From the NCBI GenBank assembly GCA_023384675.1, contig JAHDVK010000015.1, forward strand, positions 1-64,000: 64,000 nt of DNA, written 5' to 3'. Shown piece by piece: positions 1 through 8,821 of this stretch; position 1 is the first letter of the stretch, and every line of letters begins with the position of its first letter. The notes below the pieces were generated by a model. It ran no database searches and was not told the origin of the DNA. It saw only the letters and a program-made list of their open reading frames with translations. The stretch is from Bryobacteraceae bacterium (GTDB lineage Bacteria; Acidobacteriota; Terriglobia; Bryobacterales; Bryobacteraceae). A program made the translations under genes and the position numbers.

Positions 1-183
1 ATCGTGATCGATGACGTGTTGATGAGCGAGGCGCTGGCGGTGACGGGGCTCAAGACGAAGCGCGAGGCGGTCGAGTTGGGTTTGCGGACACTGGTGCGGC
101 TGAAGAAGCAGGCGCACATCAAGAAATATCGTGGAAAACTGGCCTGGCGCGGTGATCTGGAGGCGATGAGGACAGACCGTTGA
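1..183 (+). CDS. vapB: VapB-type antitoxin (5' end outside window)
   Basis: The frame is open at the left edge and gives 60 residues ending at a TGA. It contains the pattern IDDVLMSEALAVTGLKTKRE followed by AVELGLRTLVRL, which matches the N-terminal DNA-binding/dimerisation part of VapB antitoxins of the DUF2191 type; the tail RGKLAWRGDLEAMR is the toxin-binding part. Family knowledge: VapB neutralises the VapC nuclease and autorepresses the operon. Its stop overlaps the TTG start of the downstream PIN-domain toxin by 4 bases, so the two are translationally coupled. Probably only a few N-terminal residues are missing. The assignment rests on motif plus context. Confidence 0.85.
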   Translation: MVIDDVLMSEALAVTGLKTKREAVELGLRTLVRLKKQAHIKKYRGKLAWRGDLEAMRTDR

Positions 184-575
184 TTCTTGTCGATTCGAGC
201 GTCTGGATCGACTACTTCCAGGGCGCGAGTACCCCGCAGACCGAGCTGCTGGACCGGTTGCTGGGGGTGGAGGAGGTCGCCGTCGGCGACCTGATTCTCG
301 CCGAGGTGTTGCAGGGTTTCGTCCATGAACGGGACTTTCAGCGGGCGCAGCGGATACTGGCGGCGTTGACGCCCGTGGATCTCGGCGGGGCCGCGATGGC
401 CCGGCAGGCTGCCCGCAACCATCGAGCGCTCCGCCGGCGCGGGGTGACGGTCAGAAAGACCATCGACACCTTCATTGCCACCTGGTGTATTGGCACGGGA
501 ACGCCGTTGCTGCACAATGACCGCGACTTTGATGCGTTTGCCCGGCATCTCGGCCTGCTCGTGGTGGCGGTTTGA
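180..575 (+). CDS. vapC: VapC-type PIN-domain ribonuclease toxin
   Basis: A 131-residue PIN-domain protein of normal VapC length, beginning ILVDSSVWIDYF. The acidic metal-binding residues expected for the family are visible: D5, E42 (ILAEVLQG), D96 (KTIDTFIA) and D114/D116 (LLHNDRDFD). VapC toxins cleave RNA, usually initiator tRNA or rRNA, with Mg2+ or Mn2+. The start is TTG, overlapping the antitoxin stop, so translation is probably coupled. All catalytic acids are present, so nothing suggests inactivation. The module sits beside miniature inverted-repeat elements, consistent with an accessory stretch. Confidence 0.9.
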   Translation: MILVDSSVWIDYFQGASTPQTELLDRLLGVEEVAVGDLILAEVLQGFVHERDFQRAQRILAALTPVDLGGAAMARQAARNHRALRRRGVTVRKTIDTFIATWCIGTGTPLLHNDRDFDAFARHLGLLVVAV

Positions 576-578
576 AGG

Positions 579-738
579 GGTTTCGGGGACACTCAATGAC
601 CAAACCGCAGGCATGCCGGTGGTCTCCTTTCATTCATCCACCCCGGCGGGCGCGGATCCACTTTCGGCCGGGATGCTCCCCGTTGCCCGGCGGCACTCAG
701 CTTCGAGACAAAGTGATTGAGTATACTCCCCCCACCCC
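579..738. repeat. miniature inverted-repeat element, copy 1 (about 160 bp)
   Basis: It begins GGTTTCGGGGACACTCAATG and ends with GTGATTGAGTATACTCCCCC, an imperfect inverted copy of the start. The interior shares several blocks with a second element about 1.1 kb away, including CTCCCCGTTGCCCGGCGGCA and a CCCCGGC/CCACTTTC region. It lies between vapC and the beta-barrel gene. No transposase is encoded, so it looks like a non-autonomous or decayed mobile element. The right end contains a TATACT hexamer about 50 bases upstream of the next start codon and could act as a -10 box. Confidence 0.6.
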
Positions 739-777
739 CCACCCCCATCTGGCCATCCGGGTGCGGGAAAAGACAGC

Positions 778-1386
778 ATGAAGTTTTATTTTTCAGTACT
801 GACTCTTCTGCTCTCTTGCAGTTCGCTTTGCGGTCAGTGGCTTGGTGGGGGAGCGAAGGGCGGACTTGGGCACAATCCGGCGGATGCCTGGGCCAGGGGG
901 GAAACCCGAGAGTCATTTCGACACACGATTGGAGTATTTGTGGAAGTTCGGTTGCCGTTCGGTTTGGCCGTGGAGGCGGATGCGCTGCGCCGCCCGGCGA
1001 CCCACATCTACGTGAGCGGCTCGCCGGGGTTAGCGTTCCGGGAGGGGCGGGCGGAGGGCACAGCCTGGGAGTACCCGGTGTTGTTCAAAGCACGGATTGG
1101 CCCTTGGAAGTGGAAGCCGTTCGTCGTTGCCGGACCGGCATTTCTGAAATTCGACACTTTGTCGGGGAGTCAGAGTTGTTCGGGTCCGGCGTGCGGGGTT
1201 GGCTTGGGTCCAGTGTTCGTCGATTTTCCCGGACGAACAGAGCGCGGGTTCAGCATGGGGGGCGGGATGGAAAGACGGTGGGGACCTGTGCGGCTGTCGG
1301 CAGAGGGGAGACATTCCCGCTTCGCGTCCGGGGCCGGGATCGCTCGGAGTGGACAGACACTTGTACTGTTGGGCGTGGGGTTATGA
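778..1386 (+). CDS. small outer-membrane beta-barrel-like protein
   Basis: 202 residues. Residues 1-20 form a clear signal peptide (MKFYFSVLTLLLSCSSLCGQ). The remainder alternates hydrophobic and polar residues with glycines and aromatics (IGVFVEVRLPFGLAVEADAL, FVVAGPAFLKF, GGGMERRWGPVRLSAEGRHS), the texture of an 8-strand barrel of the OmpW/OprF/porin-like outer-membrane superfamily. Two cysteines (QSCSGPAC) may form a loop disulfide. It ends LLGVGL rather than with an aromatic residue, which is slightly atypical for a BAM signal. No specific function can be assigned. It is a lone gene whose upstream region is the right end of a repeat element. Confidence 0.65.
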   Translation: MKFYFSVLTLLLSCSSLCGQWLGGGAKGGLGHNPADAWARGETRESFRHTIGVFVEVRLPFGLAVEADALRRPATHIYVSGSPGLAFREGRAEGTAWEYPVLFKARIGPWKWKPFVVAGPAFLKFDTLSGSQSCSGPACGVGLGPVFVDFPGRTERGFSMGGGMERRWGPVRLSAEGRHSRFASGAGIARSGQTLVLLGVGL

Positions 1387-1729
1387 GGCGTCCATCAGCT
1401 GGCCCTCCTCGCGGCTGCCCCGTCCCACCGCACATCACCCAACTCATTCATAAAAATTCACTTATTCAACAACACCCTGCTCCACTCCCGCATTCTCTGC
1501 CTGGTCCGATCCCACCGGCCCCTCTCGAAGCCGCTCCCGCCTCCGAACAATTCCCGTAGCTCGCGGCCTCCGCGGGATTGAGTTCACCGTCCGGTTTCCC
1601 CCGCCGCCGGCCGGGTAAACCTCTTGCAATAACGCCTTTTTCAACAAAATATCTCGCTCCCCGTCAACCACTTGCCGGGAATTACGGTTCGTCCGGCCCC
1701 CTGCCTTCGCCTTCACTGGAAGTCGAAGA
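1387..1729. other. gene-free stretch
   Basis: No convincing coding frame is seen on either strand; the open frames here lack start signals and conserved motifs. The stretch is lower in GC and contains AT-rich tracts (around 1,447-1,470 and 1,625-1,650). It separates the beta-barrel gene from the second repeat element. Confidence 0.6.
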
Positions 1730-1931
1730 GGTTTCGGGGACATTCAATCACCAAACCCCAGGCAGGTCGCTGAATCTGCGCGGAGCTCAAATGCCGCCCT
1801 GTTGCGCCGAGCTTGCTATCTGCTTGCATTCACACACCCCGGCAGGTCAGGACCCACTTTCAACCCCCGATGCTCCCCGTTGCCCGGCGGCACTGGAGTT
1901 CGCGAAGAAGTGATTGGGTGTCCCCGTCACC
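1730..1931. repeat. miniature inverted-repeat element, copy 2 (about 200 bp)
   Basis: The left end GGTTTCGGGGACATTCAATC and the right end GATTGGGTGTCCCCGTCACC are inverted copies agreeing at 18 of 22 positions over the terminal 22 bases. The inner part shares the CTCCCCGTTGCCCGGCGGCA block with copy 1 at a similar distance from the right end, and it carries about 40 extra bases in the left half. The right terminus runs into the coding frame that follows, so this copy may have disrupted or supplied the start of that gene. Confidence 0.65.
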
Positions 1932-2348
1932 TGTTCAGTTATCAAGGAATGGCATTCCGTCCCCTCCGCCCAAGTGCTTCCCGTTTCCAAGGATCTTGGC
2001 AAGCAACTCGTCGGCGATGCCGCCGACAAGGCCGCCGATCACATGCTCGAACAGGCCGCCGCCTCGCAAACCCTTCATCAGAAGATGTTCGACAAGGCCC
2101 TGCGGGGCATCGACCACTACTCGCGCATGCTGGCCCAAACCGCCCGCCAGAAGGTCCGCAACAAGGCCATGAAGAAACTCGGCGAGAAAATCACCCAACA
2201 TGGCGTCGCCGAGCAAGGCCTGCATCAGGCCGGCCGCGTCATCCAAGCGGGCCGCGCTGTCAAGACCGGCGTCCCCATCATCTTCGCGGCCTGGGACATC
2301 CTGGACGCCTTCAGCGATTCCAGCGAGACCATGCAGAGCGTGCGCTAA
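1914..2348 (+). CDS. hypothetical protein, probably 5'-truncated by a repeat element
   Basis: The frame gives up to 144 residues of strongly GC3-biased, helical, Ala/Lys/Gln-rich protein (LGKQLVGDAADKAADHMLEQ, then ...GVPIIFAAWDILDAF near the end), so it looks genuinely coding. The only upstream starts (TTG at 1,914) lie inside the right inverted repeat of the miniature element, there is no Shine-Dalgarno, and the first in-frame ATG comes only after about 43 residues. The simplest reading is the 3' remainder of a longer gene interrupted by the element. The helical C-terminal half with a short hydrophobic stretch has no family I can name. Confidence 0.45.
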   Translation: MGVPVTCSVIKEWHSVPSAQVLPVSKDLGKQLVGDAADKAADHMLEQAAASQTLHQKMFDKALRGIDHYSRMLAQTARQKVRNKAMKKLGEKITQHGVAEQGLHQAGRVIQAGRAVKTGVPIIFAAWDILDAFSDSSETMQSVR

Positions 2349-2578
2349 GCCGGCTCGACTCCTGGAACGGTCCGGTCAATCGGAGCGAGATCGACCCGGA
2401 TGGTGTGCGCTCCAGTCGAGCTCCGTCCGAAAGATAGGCCCAAAATCGAGCCGTTTCCTGCTTTGCAGACCGGCGGAGGATTAACATTTCAGATGGGTGG
2501 GTGTAACAGAATATCGAGTTCAACACTCAAACAGGGTGTGAGTTGAAACTGTGGTTCTTTGAACTGGAGATAGAGCAT

Positions 2579-3259
2579 ATGAAAATATTATTCGGACTGG
2601 CCATTTTGGCGGGGGTGCTGAGCGCCCAGGGCGACATGCGGGTCTATCCCGCGGCGCTCATCGCCGGCGAGCAAGTTCGCGGGAAGCTGGTCTTGATGGG
2701 CAATTCCATGGCCTTCGTTGACGATCAACGGCCGGAAAGCTCATTCGAGGTAACGAAGTCGAATATTCGGGACTTGAGTTCTGAAGGCGATACGGTCACG
2801 GTCCAACTCCGAAACGCAGTGCGTGACCGGGCCGGCAGCGCCACGCGCTTGATCGTTCGCCTTGAGTCCGCACCGGATGCCTCCGGTGTGCAGCGCTGGT
2901 TCGGCGCGGCGACTGGCGCCGCCGTCAGGCCCGCATCCGGCGCGGCATCGGCCGCGGACGCCGGCGCGGAGACCATGACCTTCAGCGCACAGCGCAAAAA
3001 GCGCCTGCGCAGCAATACGGACGGCAAGTTGATCATCGACTCGGAGCGCGTCATCTTTGAATCGGCTGACAACGCCGACGAGTCCCGGCGTTGGGAGTTG
3101 AGTGAGATCAAGGAGATCAAACTGAAGAACCCCTACGACTTCGAGGTTCGAACGTTCAGGGGAGAAAAGTACAACCTGGCTCTGTCCGGGTTGGGGATGG
3201 ACAACAGCCAGTACCGCGAAATCGTGGACCGGGTCACCAAAGCCCGCACCGCCAGGTAA
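2579..3259 (+). CDS. hypothetical secreted protein
   Basis: 226 residues from the ATG at 2,579, chosen because GGAGA lies 8 bases upstream and the N-terminus MKILFGLAILAGVLSAQG is then a signal peptide; the frame stays open 36 bases further upstream. The protein has two beta-rich segments (about 20-100 and 140-226) separated by an Ala/Gly-rich linker (RPASGAASAADAGAETM). Each segment contains a pattern of the type 'VTKSNIRDLSSEGDTV' or 'ELSEIKEIKLKNPYDFEV', which suggests an internal duplication of a small beta domain. Function unknown. The next gene also encodes an exported protein, and a GC hairpin lies between them. Confidence 0.65.
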   Translation: MKILFGLAILAGVLSAQGDMRVYPAALIAGEQVRGKLVLMGNSMAFVDDQRPESSFEVTKSNIRDLSSEGDTVTVQLRNAVRDRAGSATRLIVRLESAPDASGVQRWFGAATGAAVRPASGAASAADAGAETMTFSAQRKKRLRSNTDGKLIIDSERVIFESADNADESRRWELSEIKEIKLKNPYDFEVRTFRGEKYNLALSGLGMDNSQYREIVDRVTKARTAR

Positions 3260-3271
3260 GACAATCACGGC

Positions 3272-3298
3272 CGGGGCAGGCCCTTCCGGTCTGCCCCG
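3272..3298. terminator. GC hairpin between two genes
   Basis: A perfect 8-bp stem (CGGGGCAG / CTGCCCCG) with an 11-base loop lies 13 bases after the stop of the preceding gene. There is no U-tract, so it may attenuate transcription or protect the mRNA 3' end rather than act as an intrinsic terminator. Confidence 0.4.
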
Positions 3299-3334
3299 AA
3301 CCGCCCATGTTTGGCTCCAAAATACGGACTTCTG

Positions 3335-3751
3335 ATGACAAGATTCAAGCTCATTACTTCGGTTGTCGCCCTCCTGATTGCTTTTCTTGCCGGATGGGTT
3401 CCTCAGTACCGCACCACTCTGGGGCTCCGCGAGGACTTGACCAGCGCTCAGCAACAATTGGCCGTTCTGAAGGATAGAGCGCAGGTTGCCGAACTGCGCG
3501 ACTTGATCGCGCTCACCTGGATCGAGGTGAACGCGCGGAATTATGGCGTTGCCAGGCAAACCGCTTCCCGCTTCTTTAGCCGGGTTCAAGAGATCTCAAC
3601 CAGCACCAGAAGCGAGTCGTTGAAGCCGCTGCTGGCCACGATCTACGAGAAGCGCGATGCGATCACCTCGGGCCTTGCCGATCCACAGGGCAGCGTCCAG
3701 CCAGATATCGAGCAGATCGCCAGGCAACTTTTCGAACTGACGCCACAATAG
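3335..3751 (+). CDS. hypothetical single-pass membrane protein with coiled coil
   Basis: 138 residues from the ATG at 3,335 (MTRFKLITSVVALLIAFLAG). A TTG start 24 bases upstream is in frame but would precede the membrane segment with charged residues and lacks a ribosome site. One N-terminal transmembrane helix (about 5-24) is followed by a heptad-like coiled coil (TTLGLREDLTSAQQQLAVLK) and a helical domain. It is probably anchored in the inner membrane with the helices in the periplasm. No family is recognised. Confidence 0.6.
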   Translation: MTRFKLITSVVALLIAFLAGWVPQYRTTLGLREDLTSAQQQLAVLKDRAQVAELRDLIALTWIEVNARNYGVARQTASRFFSRVQEISTSTRSESLKPLLATIYEKRDAITSGLADPQGSVQPDIEQIARQLFELTPQ

Positions 3752-3995
3752 GGGGACTGGTGGGGCTCAGCTCATTGGTCGAATGAGCCCGGCAGGCACC
3801 TCGGCGGCATGACGGCTGGTCGAGCAGATCACTGATTGCTGATTGCCGCTCATTGAAGCTCGACCGCGACGACTGCCGCATGTTCGCGGGCGCGGGCTAA
3901 AAAGCGAATGACGTAGCAGAATGCGGCGACGTACGCCCGGGCTTGGTTAAACCGGACCCCGGCATCTGCTACAGTGGCCGGAGAACGAGGTCAAC

Positions 3996-6900
3996 ATGCC
4001 GGCTCCGGCCCGACTCATCCTTCTCCTGCTCGCCCCCGCGCTCGCCGCCCCCGGCGAGATCAACTCCTTCGAACAGCTCCGCGCCCGCTTCGCCGCGCCC
4101 GGCCCGGAATACACCACCGCGCCCCTGATGGTCTGGAACGGCGAAGTCACCGAAGCCGCCATCGACCGCCAGTTGGCGGAATATAAGGCCCAGGGCGTCG
4201 AGGGCTTCTTCATCCATCCCCGGCCGGGTCTCATCACCGATTACCTCTCGCCGCGCTGGGAGGCGCTGGTCCGCCACGCCGCCGCGCGCGCCCGCGCGCT
4301 CGGCATGCGGTTGTGGATCTACGACGAGAACTCCTACCCCAGCGGTTTCGCGGGCGGCCACGTTCCGGATCAGATGCCCGAGTCCTTCAACCAGGGCCAG
4401 GGTCTCAGGCCCAAGCCGCTCGACGAAGCGCCCGCGGATGGCCGCTGCAAGTTCCTGCTCCAGAAGACCAGTTCCGGCTACCTGGAAGTCAGCGGGCTGG
4501 CCGAGCCCGGCCAGGCAGGCGAGTATATCTGCTACGAACTCACCTTCTATGACAAGCGCGCCTGGCATGGCGGCTTCAGCTACGTGGACCTGCTCGTGCC
4601 CGGCGTCACTGGGAAGTTCATCGAGATCACCATGGGCAGCTATGAAAGCGCTGTGGGCGAGCACTTCGGCGCACTCGTCCCCGGCGTCTTCACCGACGAG
4701 CCCAACATCATCGCCCCCACCCGCGACTCCATCCGCTGGACGCCCGACCTGTTCGAGCAGTTCGAAAAACGCTGGGGCTACGACATGCGCCCGCATCTGC
4801 CCGCCCTCACCAGCCAGACCGAAGGCGCGGAACGCATCCGCCATAACTACTACAGCCTCCTGCTCGACCTCTTCATCGAGCGCTGGTCCAAGCCGTGGGC
4901 CGCTTACGCCGAAAAGAAGAAGCTCCACTGGACGGGCCACTACTGGGAGCACGGCTGGCCCAACCCCGCCCACGGTCCGGACAACATGGCCATGTATGCC
5001 TGGCACTCCATCCCGGGCATCGACATGCTCTTCAACCAGTTCGACGAAGGCGTCAACGCGCAGTTCGGCAACATCCGCTCGGTGAAGGAACTCGCAAGTA
5101 TTGCCAACCAGCTTGGCCGCCGCCGCACCCTCAGCGAAACCTACGGCGGCGCCGGCTGGGAGCTGCGCTTCGAGGACATGAAGCGCCTCGGCGACTGGCA
5201 GGCCGCGCTCGGCGTCAACTTCCAGAACCAGCACCTCACCCACCAGACCCTGCTCGGCGCGCGCAAGCACGACTACCCGCCTTCCTTCGGCTCCCACGCG
5301 CCCTGGTGGCCGCAGTACGGTGCGCTCGCGCGCTACTTCGCGCGGCTGTCGCTCGCGTTGGCCTCGGGCGAGCAGGTCAACCGCGTCCTGGTCCTCGAAC
5401 CCACGACCACCACATGGATGTACGCCTCCATCCCCGCCGCGCAGCCCGCCCTGATGGAAACCGGCCGCGCCTTCCAGGAGTTCGTCACCGCTCTCGAATA
5501 CGCCCAAATCGAATTCGACCTCGCCAGCGAACGCATCATGCGCGACCATGGCCGCGCCGAAGCCGCCGGCCTGCGCGTGGGCCAGCGGGTGTACGAAGTG
5601 GTGGTCCTTCCGCCCGGGACGCGCAACCTCGACCAGGCCACCGCCAAGATGCTGGGGGACTACGTCCGGGCCGGAGGCCGCGTTGTGTCGCTTGTGGATC
5701 CGCCCTCCTTCATCGATGGTTCGCCCACCGCGGAGCTGAGCGGACTTGCCTCGGCGCACGCGCAGAACTGGAAGCGCGCCGGCACGCTCAATGAAGCGCT
5801 TCCGCTGCTGCCCGCCGGCGGCATCCGCGTCACCGCCGGCCGGCTGCTTCACCAGCGGCGCCGGCTGGCCGCGGGCGAGATCCTGTTCTTCGCCAACAAC
5901 GACCTTGCGCAAGGCGCGAAGGCATCCGTCACCGCAAGCGGCGCGGCCGTCACTGAACTCGATGCCCTCCACGGCGTGTTGCGCAAATACCCTTCGCGCG
6001 CTGAATCGGGCGGCGTGGCCTTTGACGTCGATCTCGCCCCCGGCGGCAGCCTCCTCGTCTTCGCCGGTCCACCCGCCGCGGACGCCGCTCCCGCCATCGT
6101 TCCGCCCGCGGAGTTGAAGCCCGTCGCTCCGGCGTCACGGCCCGCCGTCTCGCGGCTTTCCCCAAACACCATCCGGCTCGACTACTGCGATCTCGAAGCT
6201 GGCGGCGAGACCATGAAGGACATCTACTATTACGCCGCGCAGGAAGCCGCGTACCGCCTGAACGGCGTGCCTTCCAATCCCTGGAACTCCGCCGTCCAAT
6301 TCAAACAGCGCATCGTCGAACAGGACCGCTTCGCAGCGGGCAGCGGATTCACGGCCGCGTTCCGCTTCACGCTTGCGCCCGGCGTGCCGCGCAAGGGTTT
6401 GCGCGCGGCGGTCGAGCGGCCCTTGTTGTACCGCGTGAGCGTCAACGGCAAGCCGGCCGAGCCGGTAAAAGGCGTCTGGTGGCTGGATCCCGATTTCGGC
6501 GTCTATGAGATTGGCCCGCTGGTCACCGATGGCGAAAACACCATTACGCTCGCTCTCGCCCCCATGTCCATCCACGCCGAACTTGAACCCGTCCACCTGC
6601 TGGGCGATTTCGGCGTCGAGCCGGCCGAACGGGGCTGGCGCATCGTCCCACCCGCGCCCCTCGCCACAGGCGACTGGGTCGCCGCGAAGCTGCCCTTCTA
6701 TCCGGATCGCGTGGCGTACGCCGCGGATTATTCACTCGCGGCGGGCGTCCGCCATTTCGTCCAACTGCCCCGCTGGCACGGCACAGTGGCCGAAGTGCGC
6801 GTGAATGGCAAGCCCGCGGGCCTGATCGGCTGGCAGCCCTATGAGCTCGAAATCACGTCCCACGTCCGCAGGGGACGCAATCGCGTCGAGGTCATCGTTA

Positions 6901-7073
6901 CCGGCTCGCTGAAGAACCTGCTTGGGCCGCACCACGGCAAGATCAACCGTGGACTAGTCTCTCCCGGCAGTTTCCGCAACGCCCCGGCCAACCAGCCGCC
7001 CGGAACCGGCTACGATCTAGACCGCTACGGTTTGATCGAGGATTTCATTGTGCTGGCCGGCGCCAAGCCTTAG
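3996..7073 (+). CDS. secreted glycoside hydrolase, GH106 (alpha-L-rhamnosidase)-like
   Basis: 1025 residues with a signal peptide (MPAPARLILLLLAPALAAPG). The N-terminal catalytic region shows the pattern of large GH106-like enzymes: APLMVWNGEVTEAAIDRQLAEY, VEGFFIHPRPGL, YDENSYPSGFAGG (residues 109-121) and FTDEPNI followed by WTPDLFEQFEKRWGYDMRPHLP, where the acidic residue in TDEP is a candidate catalytic residue. The last part carries a galactose-binding-like beta sandwich (HVRRGRNRVEVIVTGSLKN). Family knowledge: GH106 enzymes remove alpha-L-rhamnose from plant polysaccharides; substrate cannot be fixed from sequence alone. It is transcribed alone and is consistent with the glycan-degrading genes further right. 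Confidence 0.75.
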   Translation: MPAPARLILLLLAPALAAPGEINSFEQLRARFAAPGPEYTTAPLMVWNGEVTEAAIDRQLAEYKAQGVEGFFIHPRPGLITDYLSPRWEALVRHAAARARALGMRLWIYDENSYPSGFAGGHVPDQMPESFNQGQGLRPKPLDEAPADGRCKFLLQKTSSGYLEVSGLAEPGQAGEYICYELTFYDKRAWHGGFSYVDLLVPGVTGKFIEITMGSYESAVGEHFGALVPGVFTDEPNIIAPTRDSIRWTPDLFEQFEKRWGYDMRPHLPALTSQTEGAERIRHNYYSLLLDLFIERWSKPWAAYAEKKKLHWTGHYWEHGWPNPAHGPDNMAMYAWHSIPGIDMLFNQFDEGVNAQFGNIRSVKELASIANQLGRRRTLSETYGGAGWELRFEDMKRLGDWQAALGVNFQNQHLTHQTLLGARKHDYPPSFGSHAPWWPQYGALARYFARLSLALASGEQVNRVLVLEPTTTTWMYASIPAAQPALMETGRAFQEFVTALEYAQIEFDLASERIMRDHGRAEAAGLRVGQRVYEVVVLPPGTRNLDQATAKMLGDYVRAGGRVVSLVDPPSFIDGSPTAELSGLASAHAQNWKRAGTLNEALPLLPAGGIRVTAGRLLHQRRRLAAGEILFFANNDLAQGAKASVTASGAAVTELDALHGVLRKYPSRAESGGVAFDVDLAPGGSLLVFAGPPAADAAPAIVPPAELKPVAPASRPAVSRLSPNTIRLDYCDLEAGGETMKDIYYYAAQEAAYRLNGVPSNPWNSAVQFKQRIVEQDRFAAGSGFTAAFRFTLAPGVPRKGLRAAVERPLLYRVSVNGKPAEPVKGVWWLDPDFGVYEIGPLVTDGENTITLALAPMSIHAELEPVHLLGDFGVEPAERGWRIVPPAPLATGDWVAAKLPFYPDRVAYAADYSLAAGVRHFVQLPRWHGTVAEVRVNGKPAGLIGWQPYELEITSHVRRGRNRVEVIVTGSLKNLLGPHHGKINRGLVSPGSFRNAPANQPPGTGYDLDRYGLIEDFIVLAGAKP

Positions 7074-7527
7074 TCCTCTGATCCCCTTACCGGCAGACCC
7101 GAATTGAAGCCCTGCCTCAGCACGCCGAGAGTCGTGAAGGCTCCTCCACCCGATTCCGAGATGGAAACCAGGCTCGAGTTGCCGAACCAGTTATTCGCGA
7201 TGCCATAAAACAAATGCAGCGCAGACGCATACCCGGAAGCGTGAAAGATCAGCGGGCGGCAAGGCCCTTCCATATGCGCGATTGACGGCGAAAGAAGATC
7301 TTTATAATCAATGAATTGCGATAGTATCTCGACAGTAGGGCCTGAGGGCGAGGGCGAGAAGTTTTTTCCGCGAATCTGGGCTGGACCTGTAGCCTTAGAT
7401 CGGTTCGCCGCGCCATAACATCTGAAGCAGTAGCGGCCGTGGGCTTGGAACGGCGGCCATCCCCGCTGCCGCCTGCCTATGTTAAACTACTGGAATAAAA
7501 AGAGTTAAGGAAGTGACGGGAGTACTC
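7074..7527. other. intergenic region without a convincing gene
   Basis: About 450 bases between the glycosidase and the RND adaptor. A 67-codon frame on the minus strand (7,070-7,273, containing HLFYGIANNWFGNSS) has no ribosome site and no recognised family; it may be a decayed fragment. The rest shows no coding signal. The right end holds the candidate promoter of the efflux operon. Confidence 0.5.
7480..7488 (+). promoter_or_regulatory. extended -10 promoter element for the RND operon
   Basis: TG-T-TAAACT, an extended -10 with 5 of 6 hexamer matches, lies about 40 bases before the GTG start. No good -35 is seen at the usual distance, as is acceptable for extended -10 promoters. Confidence 0.4.
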
Positions 7528-8799
7528 GTGAAGCGTATTATTGTGATTTTGGTCATCCTCGGCTTTGCCGGTTTCGTAGGATACCGCGCTTGGAACGCCT
7601 ATGAGGCCAAGCAGATTGCCGATGGCAAGAAGGCCGGTAAGGGCGGTCCTGGTAAAAAGGGCGGGGGAGCGGGCCAATCGGTCACGGTGAGCGTGGCGGA
7701 GGTTCGGACTGGACAGGTGCGCGAGGAGATCATGATCACCGGTTCGCTGCGTCCGAAGGAACAGGTGGACGTGACCGCGAAGGTGACGGGCCGGGTGGAG
7801 AATGTGCGGGTGAACGTGGGCGACCGGGTGCGCCGCGGCGATCTGCTGGCGGACCTCGAGGATCTGGAACTGCAGCAGCAGGTGCGGCGGGCGACGGCGT
7901 CTCAGGAAGTTGTTCGCGCCACGCTGGAACAGCGGCGGGCCGAGTTGGCCAACGCGGAAGCCGATTTGGAGCGCTCCCGGCAGTTGATGGAGGGCGGATT
8001 GATCCCGCGTCAAGAATATGAGAGCAAGCAGACCAGCTTTCGCGTGGTGCAGGCCCAGGTGCAATTGACCCGCGCCCAGGGAGAACAGGCGCAGGCGGAA
8101 TTGAACGAATTGAGGATACGCCTGGAGCAGATGAAGATCACCTCGCCGATTGACGGGATTGTGGCGGACCGGTTTGTTGATGTGGGCGCGGTGATCAGTC
8201 CGGCGACGCCGGTGGTGCGCGTGGTGAACCTTTCGACGCTGGTGACTCGGGCGAACGTGCCGGAGCGCGAGGTGTCGAAGTTGCGTCTGGGCAACCGGGC
8301 GCAGGTGGTGGTGGATGCGTTTGGGGACCAGACCTTCGATGGTGTGGTGACGCGGATCAGTCCGGTGATGGACGCGGCGACGCGCAGCGCGTTGGTGGAG
8401 GTGGAGATTCCGAACCCCAACAGCAATCTGCGCGCGGAGATGTTCGCCCGGGTGCAACTGGATCTGGCCAGTGTCCGGCCCGCGGTGCTGGTGCCGCGCG
8501 AGTCGCTTGTGTACCGCGGCCAGCAGGCCGGCGTGTATGTGTTGACCGGAAACCGGCCTATGTTCCGCAGCGTGGAGCCGGGGGTTTCGCAAGGGAACGA
8601 GGTGGAGATCGTGTCGAACCTGGATCCGGGAACCAGGATCGTTGCGCAGGGTGCGGCGATGGTGAGCGACGGCATCACGCTTCAGTTCGCCGATAAGGAC
8701 CGGCCCGTGAAGGCGGGGCCCGGGGGTCCGTCGAGCGAGAACCGCAAGCAGCCGCTGCGCGCGGACATCAGCCCGGCCGAGACACGGACGGCGAACTGA
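7528..8799 (+). CDS. RND efflux membrane-fusion (periplasmic adaptor) protein
   Basis: 423 residues from the GTG at 7,528, preceded by GGGAG at 5 bases; a GTG 15 bases upstream is in frame but sits directly on its AAGGAAG. The N-terminus KRIIVILVILGFAGFVGYRAW is an uncleaved anchor or signal, then a Lys/Gly-rich linker. A biotinyl-lipoyl half (VDVTAKVTGRVENVRVNVGD, RRGDLLADLE), a long helical hairpin (about 115-200) and a beta-barrel with ITSPIDGIVADRFVDVGAVI follow. This is the AcrA/MdtA architecture joining an inner-membrane RND pump to an outer-membrane channel. The pump gene follows after 22 bases. No TolC-like gene is in the window. Confidence 0.93.
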   Translation: MKRIIVILVILGFAGFVGYRAWNAYEAKQIADGKKAGKGGPGKKGGGAGQSVTVSVAEVRTGQVREEIMITGSLRPKEQVDVTAKVTGRVENVRVNVGDRVRRGDLLADLEDLELQQQVRRATASQEVVRATLEQRRAELANAEADLERSRQLMEGGLIPRQEYESKQTSFRVVQAQVQLTRAQGEQAQAELNELRIRLEQMKITSPIDGIVADRFVDVGAVISPATPVVRVVNLSTLVTRANVPEREVSKLRLGNRAQVVVDAFGDQTFDGVVTRISPVMDAATRSALVEVEIPNPNSNLRAEMFARVQLDLASVRPAVLVPRESLVYRGQQAGVYVLTGNRPMFRSVEPGVSQGNEVEIVSNLDPGTRIVAQGAAMVSDGITLQFADKDRPVKAGPGGPSSENRKQPLRADISPAETRTAN

Positions 8800-8821
8800 A
8801 CTTGAGGAGCGCGACCGAACA

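Noticed and set aside
579-1931. The two repeats as part of a CRISPR array
   Set aside because: They are only two copies, unequal in length, more than 1 kb apart, and carry inverted termini instead of direct repeats with spacers.
3969-5972. Long open frame (667 codons) on the minus strand under the glycosidase
   Set aside because: It runs opposite a complete, motif-bearing glycoside hydrolase and has the Gly/Glu/Arg-rich composition typical of antisense frames in high-GC DNA.
7070-7273. 67-codon minus-strand frame between glycosidase and efflux genes
   Set aside because: No ribosome site, no recognised family and no neighbouring partner; noted only as a possible decayed fragment.
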